This document shows, in pieces, positions 11,210-22,765 of a stretch of 64,000 nt of DNA. Location of the stretch: contig NC_045148.1 of NCBI RefSeq assembly GCF_008831285.2, forward strand, positions 24,255,298-24,319,297, given 5' to 3'. The notes beneath the pieces are model-generated. The model ran no database searches. It was not told the origin of the DNA and worked only from the letters and a program-made list of their open reading frames with translations. A program made the position numbers and the translations under genes. Source of the DNA: Nymphaea colorata. Its lineage: Eukaryota; Streptophyta; Magnoliopsida; Nymphaeales; Nymphaeaceae. The first letter of the stretch is position 1. The number at the start of each line of letters is the position of its first letter.

Positions 11210-13080
11210 CCTACCGAAGACCTCCAAAGAATTGACTAATATTGAGTGAGTCAGCTGCATTTATCGCTGAGCTACTCCGGCCAGTGTATTGAATGCCAAA
11301 GGCTTCAATGAGTCAATCTAAGTAAATGTGCTGTGCAGCGCATAGCCATTACACTCATCAGGCTTTGAATCTCCTAATGAATATTGTGAGCTCCCCATAA
11401 AAAAATTTTCAAGAATTGACTCAACTATCAGGGCAACTTGAATAATGTAGAAATGTTCAAGATAGCCCATCAACCATATTTGACATGTATTAACTCCATA
11501 TTTGGTGGCAGTTAGTAGGAGGGCCCAAAAAACTTTAATCACTCAACTACTAGCAAAAATACCATTCTGACGGGGGCGGCGATTTATCAATTAATATTCT
11601 AGCCCATCAACCAGGCCGACTATAGGGAAATGTTTAAAGTAGCATATTTGTGCACCACACGCTGTAGATCGATATCTTATTTTCCTTCTGGTTGTCGCAT
11701 TTGATTAGGTAGTATTTGATAGCCTCCATTTCGAGTCTGCATTGTAAGATCTTCAGTCTAAACAAACTAAGGATCTTAGTAATGTGGATCTTATATCATG
11801 TAAAAAACTATGGATTTAAAGTCGGATGAAGGTGTTCAAGCCAAAATTCAGATATTTGAAATCTTGGTGATCTCAGGTCACTGTGGGTCTCAAATTTGCA
11901 GTGAAACACACACACCCTTAGTTCCAACGACATTTAATGTGAGGAACAACAAGCATCACTCTATCTGATCAAGGGACAAGTTATCATAGTAAAAATTAAG
12001 TTCTTCCCCCTCTAATTTATACATACTTCCACATCCCAAAGCTTTTCCAGTAAGATGGTCAGAACTTCTTTGTATCCATATATATGTATGTGTGTGTTGT
12101 GCGTAGTGCCTAGCTGTCCATAACCAAAAAGGTAACATGTTGCGTTTAGTCGTTGTAAATTTCTTCCCAAATCCACACATATTTTATTGATAATGGGCAC
12201 TGCATGCCCTATATTAATTCAAAATAAGTCTATTTTTCAGTTTTCTAATTATTTAAATAACATGCCAATTACAAGCCGAGTGAGTAGCACTGACCAATGC
12301 ATTTTGTACAGTTGATACAATTAGTCCATAGGATCAGCTGATTGCTGGACTAAAAATAATATAACAGGTTTGAAGATCTTTTGCTGCTTTAGTTCTTGTC
12401 TGGATCTCATCCTCCTCGTCAAGCTTGCCCTGTTTAATTAGCATGCATTACCTGTTTGGTTGGCCTTGTTGTGCAGGTTGAGTTCCCTTATTCTTGATGG
12501 TATCCAACTAAAAAGTAGATATGCAGCCAAGAGAATATATTCAAAACCTGACCAGTCTTCAATATTGCTTATTTTGCATAGATTTGGCAGCTAACAAGCG
12601 CCATCAATCTGGATTATTGCATAAATGAACACTACTGACTTCCTTAAGCTTCACCTTTCTATGGTGAAAGGTCACACTAAACTTGTATTTTGACTGCACT
12701 CACATGTCAATTTTTGGCATTGCTCTTCTTCTTTTGAAATTCCATTTAAATGAATGTAATGCTCCCAACATTTTTTATAACTCAATTTCCTGTGGTTTTA
12801 GAAATGGAAGATTTGGAGTGCCTAAAACCATGTTTCCTCATTCCTACCAAAGTAGTTGTGCATGAGTTGGTACAAAATCTATATGGAGCTGGTCCCTTCC
12901 TTTCCATTGTTAGTTAATTATTTCCACTCAGGTAAATTGGTCCAAAGAATTAATTATGCCGAGTTCTTGTTGAACCAAGCAGCTCATGATTTGACTTGAT
13001 TTGGTTTGTATCAAGCTTGTTTAATTAGTTTGAGTTTAATGAGTCGTTGAACTAACCTCCATTAAATAGCATTTGACCCA
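11210..13080. other. Unrecognised intergenic sequence
   Basis: No gene recognised across about 1.9 kb. Near 12,960-13,050 is a weak GAGTTTAATGAGTCG-type stretch reminiscent of the CGAGCTCGAG hAT family, too degraded to delimit. Confidence 0.4.
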
Positions 13081-13084
13081 AGTG

Positions 13085-13985
13085 AAAATCAAGCGTTGAT
13101 ATTATCTGGCAGTGTTTAATTTGGCACTGTCATTTATTGCTTACTTATCATTTTAATTAGCTGTTCTTCTTTTACCAATTTCTTGTTGAAGCTTACAATT
13201 CACCTCGTGAAAGGCTCAATGTCTTGCCTCTTGCCTTAATGCCTTTAACGGCCAATTAAATTTATTGGTTTTCTGTCTTTTTTTAATGCTGAAAAGATGG
13301 GAGAAAAGTGTCCAAGGATTTCATAGTTGGGTGACCCGGAGGTGTATTTCATCCTACTGTCTAATGACCTTAGTGTGAGGCTACACACAGTGAAATGTAT
13401 AAGAATTTTACAAAAATATGTTCATGCTTTGATGGGTTGCAAAAACATACTACTGTTCTCAATTATGTTTTCTGCAATGGTCGAGGCAGGGCTGGTAGGC
13501 CACTAGTCTCCATTTCAAACTCCTATGGTGTCAACTCTTGTGGTGCAAAAAGTGACACCAACATACAAGTTGAAGCCTAAAGCACCAGAAAAGAAGTCAT
13601 GGAACCCTTTTTCTCTGGTCTTCACTCAAGCAGCGGGAATAGTCTCCCGGTGTCCCGAAACAAGCCGTTAGTTGAAACTGTATATTTTGAAATTTCATCA
13701 AAAGTCTAAAGTTGTTTTTGTAAAAGCTTCATTCCTTTGCTTTTAAGGCACCGTGTCTAAGCTGAAGATGTTGTGGGTCAATACACGAAAGTGTATAGGA
13801 TCAAGTTCAAGCTAAAACCTAAAGGGAATATCCAAATCAAGGTTTTGACTCAAATTATTATTCTTAATTAAGTGGTATATATATATATAGGGGAAGTGAA
13901 TGCTGCCGAATGCCATATCAATAAAATTTAGAAATTTGTTGCTAAAAAGTGAATAGTCATCCACCATAAATTTGGCATTGTTGTT
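13085..13985 (-). repeat. R1 repeat, copy C (inverted, incomplete)
   Basis: Minus-strand copy of R1. The tail landmark (minus-strand form of gaagcttacaattcacctcg, 13,188-13,207) and the start landmark near 13,975 bracket it, but the middle is missing or rearranged: the jump at about 13,320-13,395 skips several hundred bases present in copies A and B. A short TA tract sits at 13,876-13,891, where copies A and D have long ones. Confidence 0.6.
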
Positions 13986-14351
13986 TATTACTTGTTATTT
14001 TAATTAGTTGTATGTTCTTAATTTATGTCTTTTTGTTTTGAAATACATATTTTACCAATTTCATTTTGAAGCTTACACTTCACCTCGTGATGGGCTCAAT
14101 GTCTTGCTTCTTGCCTTAAATGCCTTTGACGGCCAATTAAAGTTTTTGGGACTTTATCTTTTTTAATACTTGAATGATTGAATAAAAATGTCCAAATATG
14201 TCATGATAAAAAAATAGGTTCAGGATGAAGGTTTAAATTTAAATTTATTGGCACACAATTAAGGGTCCTCTTGAAACCTTCCAACGAATTGACTCGTGCT
14301 GAGTATGCTGAATTTAGTGCGGAGGGGTCATAGACATTTATGGCTCACTTA

Positions 14352-15270
14352 CTCTCACATTCTCAATGTCAATGCTTGGAAGTTTGACAGAATTGGAAAT
14401 GCTTGACGTTTATTGACTCAATGCATATTGTTGGTGGGTATTTAAAAGAGGCCCAAGGAATTTTATCACCCACTTACTCACAATTGGAGTCTAGTAAGGG
14501 TATTGAAGGGAGTTCTTTAAACTAATTTGTTTGGGAACCGCAAGCTTTGAATCAATCTCTCTCGTTCCTTGTATGATAGTTTGTCCCATTTAGCTACTTG
14601 TAACAAGCATTTGATGTCATGTTAACCAGGGGTGGAGCCAGGGTTTTTTTAGGGGCGGGCCTAATAGTCCAACCTTTGGATCTGGGTAGGGCCAAACTGA
14701 ATTCGAATCCAAACAAGACATGGTGCAACTAACAATTTTTCATTTTTTCAGTGTATTTTTTTTTTCAATTGGCTGGGGTGGGGTCATGGCCTAGGTGGCC
14801 CTCCCCCTCCCTCTCACATTCTCAATGTCAATGCTTGGAAGTTTGACAGAATTGGAAGTGCTTGACGTTTATTGACTCAATGCATATTGTTGGTGGGTAT
14901 TTAAAAGAGGCCCAAGGAATTTTATCTCCCGCTTACTCACAATTGGAGTCTAGTAAGGGCATTGAAGGGAGTTTTTTAAACAAATTTGTTTGGGAACCGC
15001 AAGCTTTGAATCAATCTCTCTTGTTCCTTGTATGATAGTTTGTCCCATTTAGCTACTTGTAACAAGCATTTGATGTCATGTTAACCAGGGGTAGAGCCAG
15101 AATTTTTTTACGGGCGGGCCGAATAGTCCAACCTTTGGATCTGGGTAGGGCCAAACTGAATTCGAATCCAAACAAGACATGGTGCAACTAACAATTTTTC
15201 ATTTTTTCAGTGTATTTTTTTTTTCAATTGGCTGGGGTGGGGTCATGGCCTAGGTGGCCCTCCCCTTCCC
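14352..15270. repeat. 459-bp tandem duplication
   Basis: Two direct copies, starting at 14,352 and 14,811 (both begin ctctcacattctcaatgtca), with a constant 459-bp offset checked at several points and few mismatches. The low divergence makes it recent compared with R1. Each copy holds part of R1 plus most of a hAT-type miniature element. Confidence 0.85.
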
Positions 15271-15288
15271 TCTGCCCCTGATGTTGGC
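15078..15288 (+). mobile_element. Miniature hAT-type element with 8-bp TSD
   Basis: The 195-bp element (15,086-15,280) begins CAGGGGTAGAGCCAG and ends CCCTCTGCCCCTG, giving short inverted termini CAGGGGYAGAG. It is flanked by near-identical 8-bp repeats ATGTTAAC (15,078-15,085) and ATGTTGGC (15,281-15,288). R1 copy E (near 22,635) lacks it and reads straight through as gatgtcatgttggcagaatg, confirming an insertion. A second, right-truncated copy lies at about 14,627-14,810 through the 459-bp duplication. Confidence 0.7.
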
Positions 15289-16129
15289 AGAATGCAGTGG
15301 ATTCTAGCACCATTCGTTCAATTTGGTGAAATGGTGAGAAAATCATTTTTATGGCTGCTCTACTCAAGTTATAACACCCACCACCTGCGTGGTCCAATAT
15401 CATAGTTGGGTTGAAACCTCCAGCTTTCCCCGCATCCTCTTAAGGTACAGGCCTGCTTTGTGCTATCAAATCATAAAGCAATTTTGTGAAATTAATTCTT
15501 TATTCATGGGACAAGTTGAATCCGTGATCAAGCAATATCTCATCCAAAAGGTTATTGTTCTGACTTAGCATAAGGCTGAGCATAGTTAAATATATGAGAA
15601 TTTTACAAAAATATGTTCATTATTTGATGGATGACAAAAACATGCTACTGTTCGCAATTATATTTGCTGCAATGGTCGGGGCAGGGTTGGCAGGCTGCCA
15701 GTCTCCATTTCAGACTCCTATTATGTCAATCCTTTGTAGTGTAAAAAGAGATTCCAATAAGCAAGTTGAAGCATTAACAGGGGCACCACCCGAAGCACTA
15801 GAAAAGCAGGCTGGACCGTTGTGGGTGGAGGGAGGAGGCTTTGGCCTTCACTTGGGTAGTGGAATGGTCTCCTTCTCTCTGAAAACAAGCTGTTAAGGGT
15901 CTCCCACCCTCCCAAACAAGTTGTTTAAGTGAAAGCGTATTTTTTGTAATTTCATCAAAGTCAAACTTGTTTTTGTTAAAGTTTCATTCCTTTGCCTTTA
16001 AGGCACCGTGTCAAAGTTGATGATATTGTTGGTCAATACATGCTAGAGTAGAAAATCCAAGTTCAAACATAAAGGGAATATGCAAATCAAGGTTCAGACA
16101 CAAATTATTATTATTACTTACGTGGTCCC

Positions 16130-16132
<3 letters not shown>

Positions 16133-16203
<71 letters not shown>

Positions 16204-16210
16204 CACACAC
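16133..16210. repeat. (TA)n(GA)n(CA)n microsatellite
   Basis: Compound dinucleotide tract of about 75 bp in R1 copy D, at the equivalent position to the tract in copy A. Confidence 0.95.
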
Positions 16211-16290
16211 AAAAGAAATGTCAATCCTGTCAGATGGTAGATAATTGACGTATGAATAACATTTAGAAATTTATTGCCAAAAGTAAATGG

Positions 16291-17032
16291 TGATATATTT
16301 ACATATAAAAGATATATGCGAAAACCATTATGAATCTGCCAATTTGAATCGCGTAGGTCGGTTTGATGGACGATTGAAGGATGTCACTGTAAGGGGTTTG
16401 TTCTAAAATATTTTCAATAATTTGAGAATAATATTTTCATTAATTTTTTAATGTTCTCATTTTTTTAACATAAGTTTTTTAATACGCCTACGCAACCAGT
16501 TTTCACAGCATCACACACATATTCCTTGAATTTTCTTAATGCCAACGGTTTTTAGAAAGCGTGTTGGATGCTACATCCTAATGACTTAAACCATTGACAT
16601 GTTTATTTTATTAATGTTGCTTCTTCAAAATCTAACGATCCAACTTCTCTCTTTCTTTTTCCCTTTTTTTAGTGATTTTTTTGGGAACAACAAAAAAAAT
16701 GACAATAATACTAGCGCCACTGACATTGAAAAAAGAACACCTATGCTTAAAGCAACTTTTGGTCAAATGATCTTATTAATTTGATCTGCAGTAATGTAAA
16801 ATAAAAAATAATAAATACTTCACCAAGTTTTTTATAAGGTCTCTTTTCTAAAATTTCACTTCTTAAAAGATATAAAAAGATTTTTGTTCTTAATTAGTTT
16901 TTATATTATTCTATTCATTTTTTCCAAACATTGTTTTTCGTTTCCTGATTTTTGTTTTTTTGTATTTTTTTGTTGTTGTTTTGCATCTAAATCATTTACA
17001 CCAAATTGGCAGCATACATTGCCAAATATATA
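16291..17032. other. Unrecognised AT-rich intergenic sequence
   Basis: T-rich and A-rich runs with no recognisable coding region. Confidence 0.45.
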
Positions 17033-17256
17033 TAATTTTTATATAGATTCTTCCATTCATTTTGCTCAAAAATTGAATTAATTAAGTTTTTTTTGCTGAT
17101 TTGCATCTAAATCATTTGGATTATCGGATTGGCCCGTTCACCAAATGGCAGTGCAATCCAATAACCTAATAATCTAAATGATTTAGATGCGAATCAGCTA
17201 AAAAATTTTAAAAACTCAAATTTTCTTTCAGAAAAATGAATCGAAGAATATAAAAA
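17033..17256. repeat. Foldback (inverted repeat) with ~105-bp arms
   Basis: The left arm (about 17,033-17,132) and right arm (about 17,157-17,256) are inverted copies with scattered mismatches: for example gctgatttgcatctaaatca at 17,095-17,114 against the complement of tgatttagatgcgaatcagc at 17,179-17,198. They are separated by ~24 bases. If transcribed it would fold into a long hairpin. Arm sequences resemble DNA next to LRR-RLK upstream blocks at about 11,060-11,110 and 58,230-58,290. Confidence 0.7.
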
Positions 17257-17399
17257 TTACTCTAAGAATAAAAAGCGTTTATAATATTAAGAGCATAAGA
17301 AAAGTGCGTGTAGCGCTCCCGAGTTGACCACTTAATGGAAACATTTATTGGAAATAATGCCATGTCCCGTTCGAGCCCATTTATCAACCATGTCGGATT

Positions 17400-18420
17400 C
17401 TTTTCAAAAATAAATGAACAATGTATATTTCAAGCCTAATCTGATAGGATAGTTTGGTTGCCGATAAAATTTGTGGGCCATTCTCTAAATACAGCTTACT
17501 CAACAGCATCCAGTCGTTGCTTAATTTATGATGTTGGTTGCAGCATACCACTATTGTGGAACCCTATATTTTGCTCAACCTAGTTATATGCACTATATCA
17601 GTGTACGAATTTTTGTGTGTTAGTATGATTAATTACTAAAATACCTTTAATCCATACTGAAAAAGAAAATTTTTATCAAGGCAAAATTGAAAATGGAAAA
17701 AAGTAATATCATGTGCAGATGCACATAACTTTCTCTAATATTTGGCTAACCATGCAATATAGTAGTTGCACATGTAAATATGGTCACAACAAATGCATTT
17801 TTTTTTTTACAAAATCCGTGTTAAAAATATGAAAAATAAGTTAAAAAAAAATGGCAAAACATAAAACATGTTATTCCTCGTTTTCTCCTTTTTTCCTGTT
17901 TTTAAATGTCAAATTGTTTGTTTCTATATTTCAATTGTATTTGTTGCTTATTTACTTATTTGTTTTTATGTTGTCTTATCAGTTTCTCATTTATCTTATT
18001 TGCCCCTAACGTTTAAGATATTTATTTTTAAAAAAATTACCGTATTTTTCTTTTTTTAAGGTTACTGTTTTATACATAAAAAAGCTCACATTTTAAAAAA
18101 TAAAAATGATATTCATGACTATGGTCGAAACCTAATTTTGGGCATATAGAAAAAAAAGGTCCAATTGACAACTTTTGATTTGAGATTGAATAGACTTGAA
18201 AAGTGGCATAGGGAAATAAGTTAGGGGCCACCAAGAAAAGGTCCAGCCATGCCGCTGGATTTGGAAATGTGAAGCAATGTGTTATGAAGGAGTAGATGTG
18301 TCTTCTACATTTTGGGAAAGTAAATGACATATTTTCTAAAAGAGAATATATGCATAAATGGAAAGACCTTTAATTCCTGTTCATGCATGCAGGCATGGCT
18401 ACCTCCATTCCATCACGTCA
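17400..18420 (+). pseudogene. LRR-RLK upstream block A with remnant 5' end
   Basis: Homologous to the upstream region of the LRR-RLK pseudogene at 42.5 kb and to the block at 29.9-30.9 kb. Shared stretches include the T-rich part (17,880-18,020), the segment around gattgaatagacttgaaaag (18,187-18,206) and the segment around ggatttggaaatgtgaagca (18,257-18,276). At 18,335-18,400 the leader (agagaatatatgcataaatg) and gttcatgcatg lead to a vestigial ATGGCT start, after which similarity stops near a (TA)n run. No LRR or kinase sequence follows; a LINE fragment begins 200 bp later. Confidence 0.6.
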
Positions 18421-18440
18421 GCTACATGTAATGTACAACC

Positions 18441-18442
<2 letters not shown>

Positions 18443-18481
<39 letters not shown>
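18443..18481. repeat. (TA)n microsatellite
   Basis: About 19 TA units exactly where the receptor-kinase 5' similarity ends. Confidence 0.95.
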
Positions 18482-18483
<2 letters not shown>

Positions 18484-18599
18484 TAACAATGTTACGTTTG
18501 AAGAACTTAAGAACCTAGGAAAAAGACCCAAATTTTGACTTCTCCATGAATTTTAAGAAATGTTCACAATTTCTTTTGTTTTGCAAAATTTTGTCCATT

Positions 18600-19022
18600 A
18601 ATTGGGTTGCAAGGCGGTGTCTTTACCCATCTTCTATTTAGGGGTGCCGTTGTTCATGGTCCCTCTCCGTGTTCAATATTGTGATCCTTTAAAGGAAAAC
18701 TTCCGGAAAAAACTGGCGCTATGGAAAAGCAGATTGCTCTCTCTCTCGAGTGGAGCAATCATATTTTAGGATGGGATGTTTTATGATTCCAAATTCTGTT
18801 GTAGGAGATATCTCAAGAATATCTGCACGTTTTTCTAGGGAGACCAAGAAGGAAGTAAGAGACTTCATACTATCAGCTGGCATCAATTGTGTGGTCCTGT
18901 GGCTGAAGAGGGAGCAGATTTTGTCAATTTGTGGTCATTTAATTCTGCCTGTCTTCTATATCTTGCTAAAAGCTCTATGTTAGGAACCACTTTATGGTGT
19001 GCTTATGTAGTTGAAATAAAAT
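18600..19022 (+). pseudogene. L1-type LINE reverse transcriptase fragment
   Basis: One frame starting near 18,603 reads YLGVPLF, then KLALWKSRLLSLSSG and later, after stops and frame changes, EEGADFVNLWSFNSACLLYLA. These match the conserved region after the palm domain of plant L1 LINE reverse transcriptases (YLGVPL, KLxxWKxRLLSxxGR, GGLGxxxLxxxNxALL). Several in-frame stops (for example near 18,768 and 18,783) make it non-functional. It is continued by the fragment at 20,168. Confidence 0.7.
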
Positions 19023-20167
19023 AGTTGGATTGTGACAGTCTTTGGACTTTCAGAAAAATTTCAAGTATCTTTTACCTTTTACCTATTTCTTTTACCTTTT
19101 ACCTTTTTGTTGTTTTCCATTGTTTATATGGCCTCAACCCAACCGGCCACATACATTTTAAGAGTTTGTTTAGGGAGAGTGAGTTGCATGCATCAGTCGC
19201 ACATGAGGATGTCAATGGATCAGATTCGGACCAGATGTCCATCTGAATTACTTTTAAAAATCGAATATGGTATGCAATTTAACATCCGATTGAGAAAATC
19301 AGATCAGATTCAGATTTAAGAAATAACATCTGATCGGATACGGATTCGGTTTTAAGTAAATATCTGATCGGATACTAACTATCTTAACAGGTATATCTGA
19401 ATCCGAACTATGACCTGATATCCGAATCTTGTAGCATAATATCCGAATCCGAACCATGAGATCTGATATCCGAATCCTTGAGCCTTAATATCTGAATCAA
19501 TAGCTGTCTAGGTTTTGAAGTTGCAACCTATGACAATTGTATCATGTTTGGGCAAAAAGGCTAGACAAACACACCAACTTAACATAATAACAGAAGATGA
19601 ATATAAATATTATATATAGTATAATCCGACTAAGAGGTAATGACTTCCATAGAGTTGCATATAATAATATTCTTATATAAATCATATACATCATTTAACT
19701 TAAAATATTTAAAACTATATTACATAAAACTAATTAATTAATTAAATAATACTATGTTTAGTTACAATTTTTGGTGTAGTCAATCAAACTACTATAGTGA
19801 AGGCATCAACTAAGTTGGATATCTTAAATAATATATTTATTTAATTGAAAATAATAAAGAAAACTTCACTCTAGAAATTCAACCAAATGGAAATTTAAAA
19901 AAAATAGGAAAAAAAGACACTTTAAAAGATATAAATTTTCTAAGGGACCGTTATGTCAAATTGGTTCCAAGAAGAGCTATATTATGTATTTAAAGAATGG
20001 TGGGTTTCAAAAAAAAAAAATATTGGCATGTACGTCACTTATGAAAAAAATTGATAGCAAAAAATCTACTTTTTTAAAAAACCAACTTAAAAGAAAATAT
20101 GTTTTATAATAAATAGAAAATCTTAAATGCATTACGATATTCATTATAATAAAAGAAATGTAGGTAA
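19023..20167. repeat. Insertion with GATCCGAATCCG-type repeats splitting a LINE
   Basis: Sequence between the two LINE fragments. It contains two short direct repeats of cttttacctttt (19,068-19,105), then an element at about 19,205-19,500 built of degenerate GGATCAGATTCGG, ATCTGATCGGATA and TATCCGAATCCGAA motifs, then about 650 bp of very AT-rich DNA. The LINE needs only about 200 bp here, so roughly 0.9-1 kb is probably inserted. No coding region seen. Confidence 0.55.
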
Positions 20168-21306
20168 TCAATAGAGCTGGAAAGTATCATGGATAGCTAG
20201 CAGGCAACTCATCGAATTCAATGGCATGTAGGGGATGGAAGACAAACTAAGTTTTGGCTGGACAATTGGGGTTGGGGGCTTTTGTCTTCTATAAGTAGAT
20301 CAGGAAGACAAATAATGCAGATGCCAAGACTCAAGAATGATGTAGATGATCCCTTATGGGTCCTAAACATATAAAAATAATGCAGATTATGGACTTTTAT
20401 GAGGAGATTAGAGAGGACACCAATTTTAAAATGGCGAAAGTCCCTGTGGTGCTGTTTCCTGTCATTAGAAGGTAGATTGTTGACGCAGGATAGGGTTAAA
20501 CCCTTGGGAATATCTATGGCCAGTAGATGTGTCCTTTGTAAAAGAGAGGTGGATGAGTCTCCATCTCATCTGTGTGTAAGTTGTGAGTTCTCTTCTTATG
20601 TGAAGAAATCTCTGGAAAGAAAATTTAATCTGTATTTCCTCTTTTAATTCGATAAAGGAAGAGTATGAGTGGTGGAGAATGAATCATTTTGGCAGTAGTC
20701 GGGTAAAGAAATGCTGGCATCTCTATTTGATAATCTGGATGATTTGGAAAGAGAGAAATGAGAGGGTGCATACTAATTCTGAAAGGGATAGAAGATATAT
20801 ATTTTATAATCTCTGGAAAGATTCATGTTTGATAACTGAAAATGCAGGATGGATGCAAAAGCATAGACGAGAGATGGGACTGCGGTTTCGGTCAGGTATT
20901 CGACCAGATCAAGGAAAAGTGTCCTTTTATTGAAATGGATTACAGAAAGTGTCCATTGTTATGTGTTCTAGAGAACAGGGGATAAGGAGAAAGGGACTCC
21001 GTGTTGCAGTGAGCAGTCTTGCATGGTCCGCAGAGTAATTTTTGAGAGTTGTCTTTAATAAATTTCTCTGTCCATGCTTGAGAGTTTGCTTTGTCTCTGT
21101 CCTAGTGGTGAGCTCATTGATGTGCCTTTTTCCCCTATTCCGGTAAATTGTTTAAGATGGTAATCTTTAAAGTTTTCTTTTTCATTGTTTTGGCTCCCTA
21201 CTGCCTTCTGCAGGCTACTTGAGGGTTTCCTTATGTTTTTTTGTTTCTTTACGGTAGCTCCATTTATTTTTCCTTTTGTAATAAAAGGGAGGGGACCCTA
21301 CACCCC
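20168..21306 (+). pseudogene. LINE 3' end: zinc-binding domain and 3'UTR
   Basis: The frame reads WHVGDGRQTKFWLDNWGWG (from about 20,221), then GRLLTQDRVKPLGIS and CVLCKREVDESPSHL, the zinc-binding domain (zf-RVT) at the C-terminus of plant LINE reverse transcriptases, followed by WKERNERVHTNS (20,740-20,780). Stops at about 20,372 and 20,645 break it. From about 20,935 a non-coding tail ends near aataaaagggaggggaccct (21,280-21,299), a plausible LINE 3'UTR. It is the same orientation as, and most likely the same element as, the fragment at 18,600. Confidence 0.75.
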
Positions 21307-21880
21307 AGTAGAGTTTGCATTGGAATGACACTTCTGGAATGATAATTTCTTATCAACTTTCCTTCAAGTTCAGCTTAATAGTCACTTCTGAAGTTTCCTT
21401 GAAAAAAAGGCATACCCAAATAAGTTGGGAGGAGATTGGCCTTCTTTTATGTCCATCCCAAGTAATGAACAAATCAACTAGAAGTGGGCTCATCTACGTG
21501 AAAAGAAATAATTACAGACTTAAGAGGATTAATAAATAACCCAGCTTTTTGTGACCCAAAGGTTCAATTATTGCTGTTCATATCATGGTCTCGCAGTATG
21601 TATAATGTATGTATGTACAAACATATAAAATCCATCCTGGGATGTTCAATGCAAAAGCAGGTCAGGGGGTTTGAAGCTAGCTGATGGTAAATTAAGGTGA
21701 AAAGTAATTTAGAGAGTTTAATGTTTCCAAAACCTTCTTTAAAATAAAGACTGCTGCATATTTTAATTTGGAAGGGCATTTTTTTGTCTTCCTACTTTGT
21801 CATGTGGACGCATTTACTGTTATCTGGCACCTAACCAATTGACCTGATCATTTACGATCTGTTGCCTTGGCATGTGGAAG
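21307..21880. other. Unrecognised intergenic sequence
   Basis: No recognisable gene; a short repetitive gtatgtataatgtatgtatg run lies near 21,596. Confidence 0.4.
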
Positions 21881-22765
21881 AACAACTTGTGATAGAGTAC
21901 AGGATCCAACTTCAAGCTAAAACCTAAAGGGAACATCCACATCAAGGTTTGGACTCAAACGATTATTGTTAATTAGGTGGCCTAGTATATAAATAGGAAA
22001 AGTCAATGCTGCCAGATTGCAGATAATTGTTGTATGGTTAAACTTTAGAAATTTGTTGGTAAAAGTAAAATTTTGTCCACCATAAATTTCACATTCTTCT
22101 TTAGTACTTATCATTTTAACTAGTTCTTCTTCTTCACTTTTTGTCCTTTTGTAATTTTGCCAATTTCATTTTGACACTTACACTTCACTTCGTCATAGGC
22201 TAAATATATATGTTTCGCTTCCAGCCTTAAACGCCTTTAACAGCCAATTAAAGTGTTTGATTGTTTATCCTTTTTTAATATTCAAAAGTTGGAAGAAAAG
22301 TGTCAAAAGATGTCATGATCAAAAGATAGGCTCAGGAATAAGGTTCAAATTTAAATATATTGGTACAAAATTACCAAAGAATTGACTCGTGCAGAGTAAG
22401 CTTGATAGAATTAAAAATGCTTGACGTTTAGTGACTCAAATGCATATTTCTGGTGGGTATTTAGTCGAGGCCCCAAGGAATTTAATCCTCCAACTACTCA
22501 CATTTGAAGACCAAGAAAGGCATTGAAGAGATTTATTAACTAATTTATTTGGGCACAACAAGCTTAGAATCAATTTCTCATGTTCTTTGTGTAGCAGTGT
22601 GTCACATTGAACTACTTGTAACCAGCATTTGATGTCATGTTGGCAGAATGCAGTGGATTCTAGCACAATTCCATTGATTTGGTGAAATGGTGAGAAAATC
22701 ATTTTTATGGCTGTTCTAATCAAGTTATAACACCCACCAAATGACTTTATGGGATCCAATATCAT
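21881..22765 (-). repeat. R1 repeat, copy E (inverted, junction of two units)
   Basis: Minus-strand R1 sequence: the start segment (21,881-22,110) abuts the tail (22,110-22,400) and the middle (22,400-22,765, with gcagaatgcagtggattcta at 22,644-22,663). This copy lacks the miniature element present in copy D, so it shows the empty site. Confidence 0.65.

Larger units (their letters stand above)
13986..16290 (-). repeat. R1 repeat, copy D (inverted, expanded by insertion and duplication)
   Basis: Minus-strand R1 copy running from about 16,290 down to 13,986. It is longer than copies A and B because a ~195-bp hAT-type miniature element inserted in it and a 459-bp block including that element was then tandemly duplicated (separate entries). 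The order of R1 landmarks is otherwise preserved. Confidence 0.65.
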
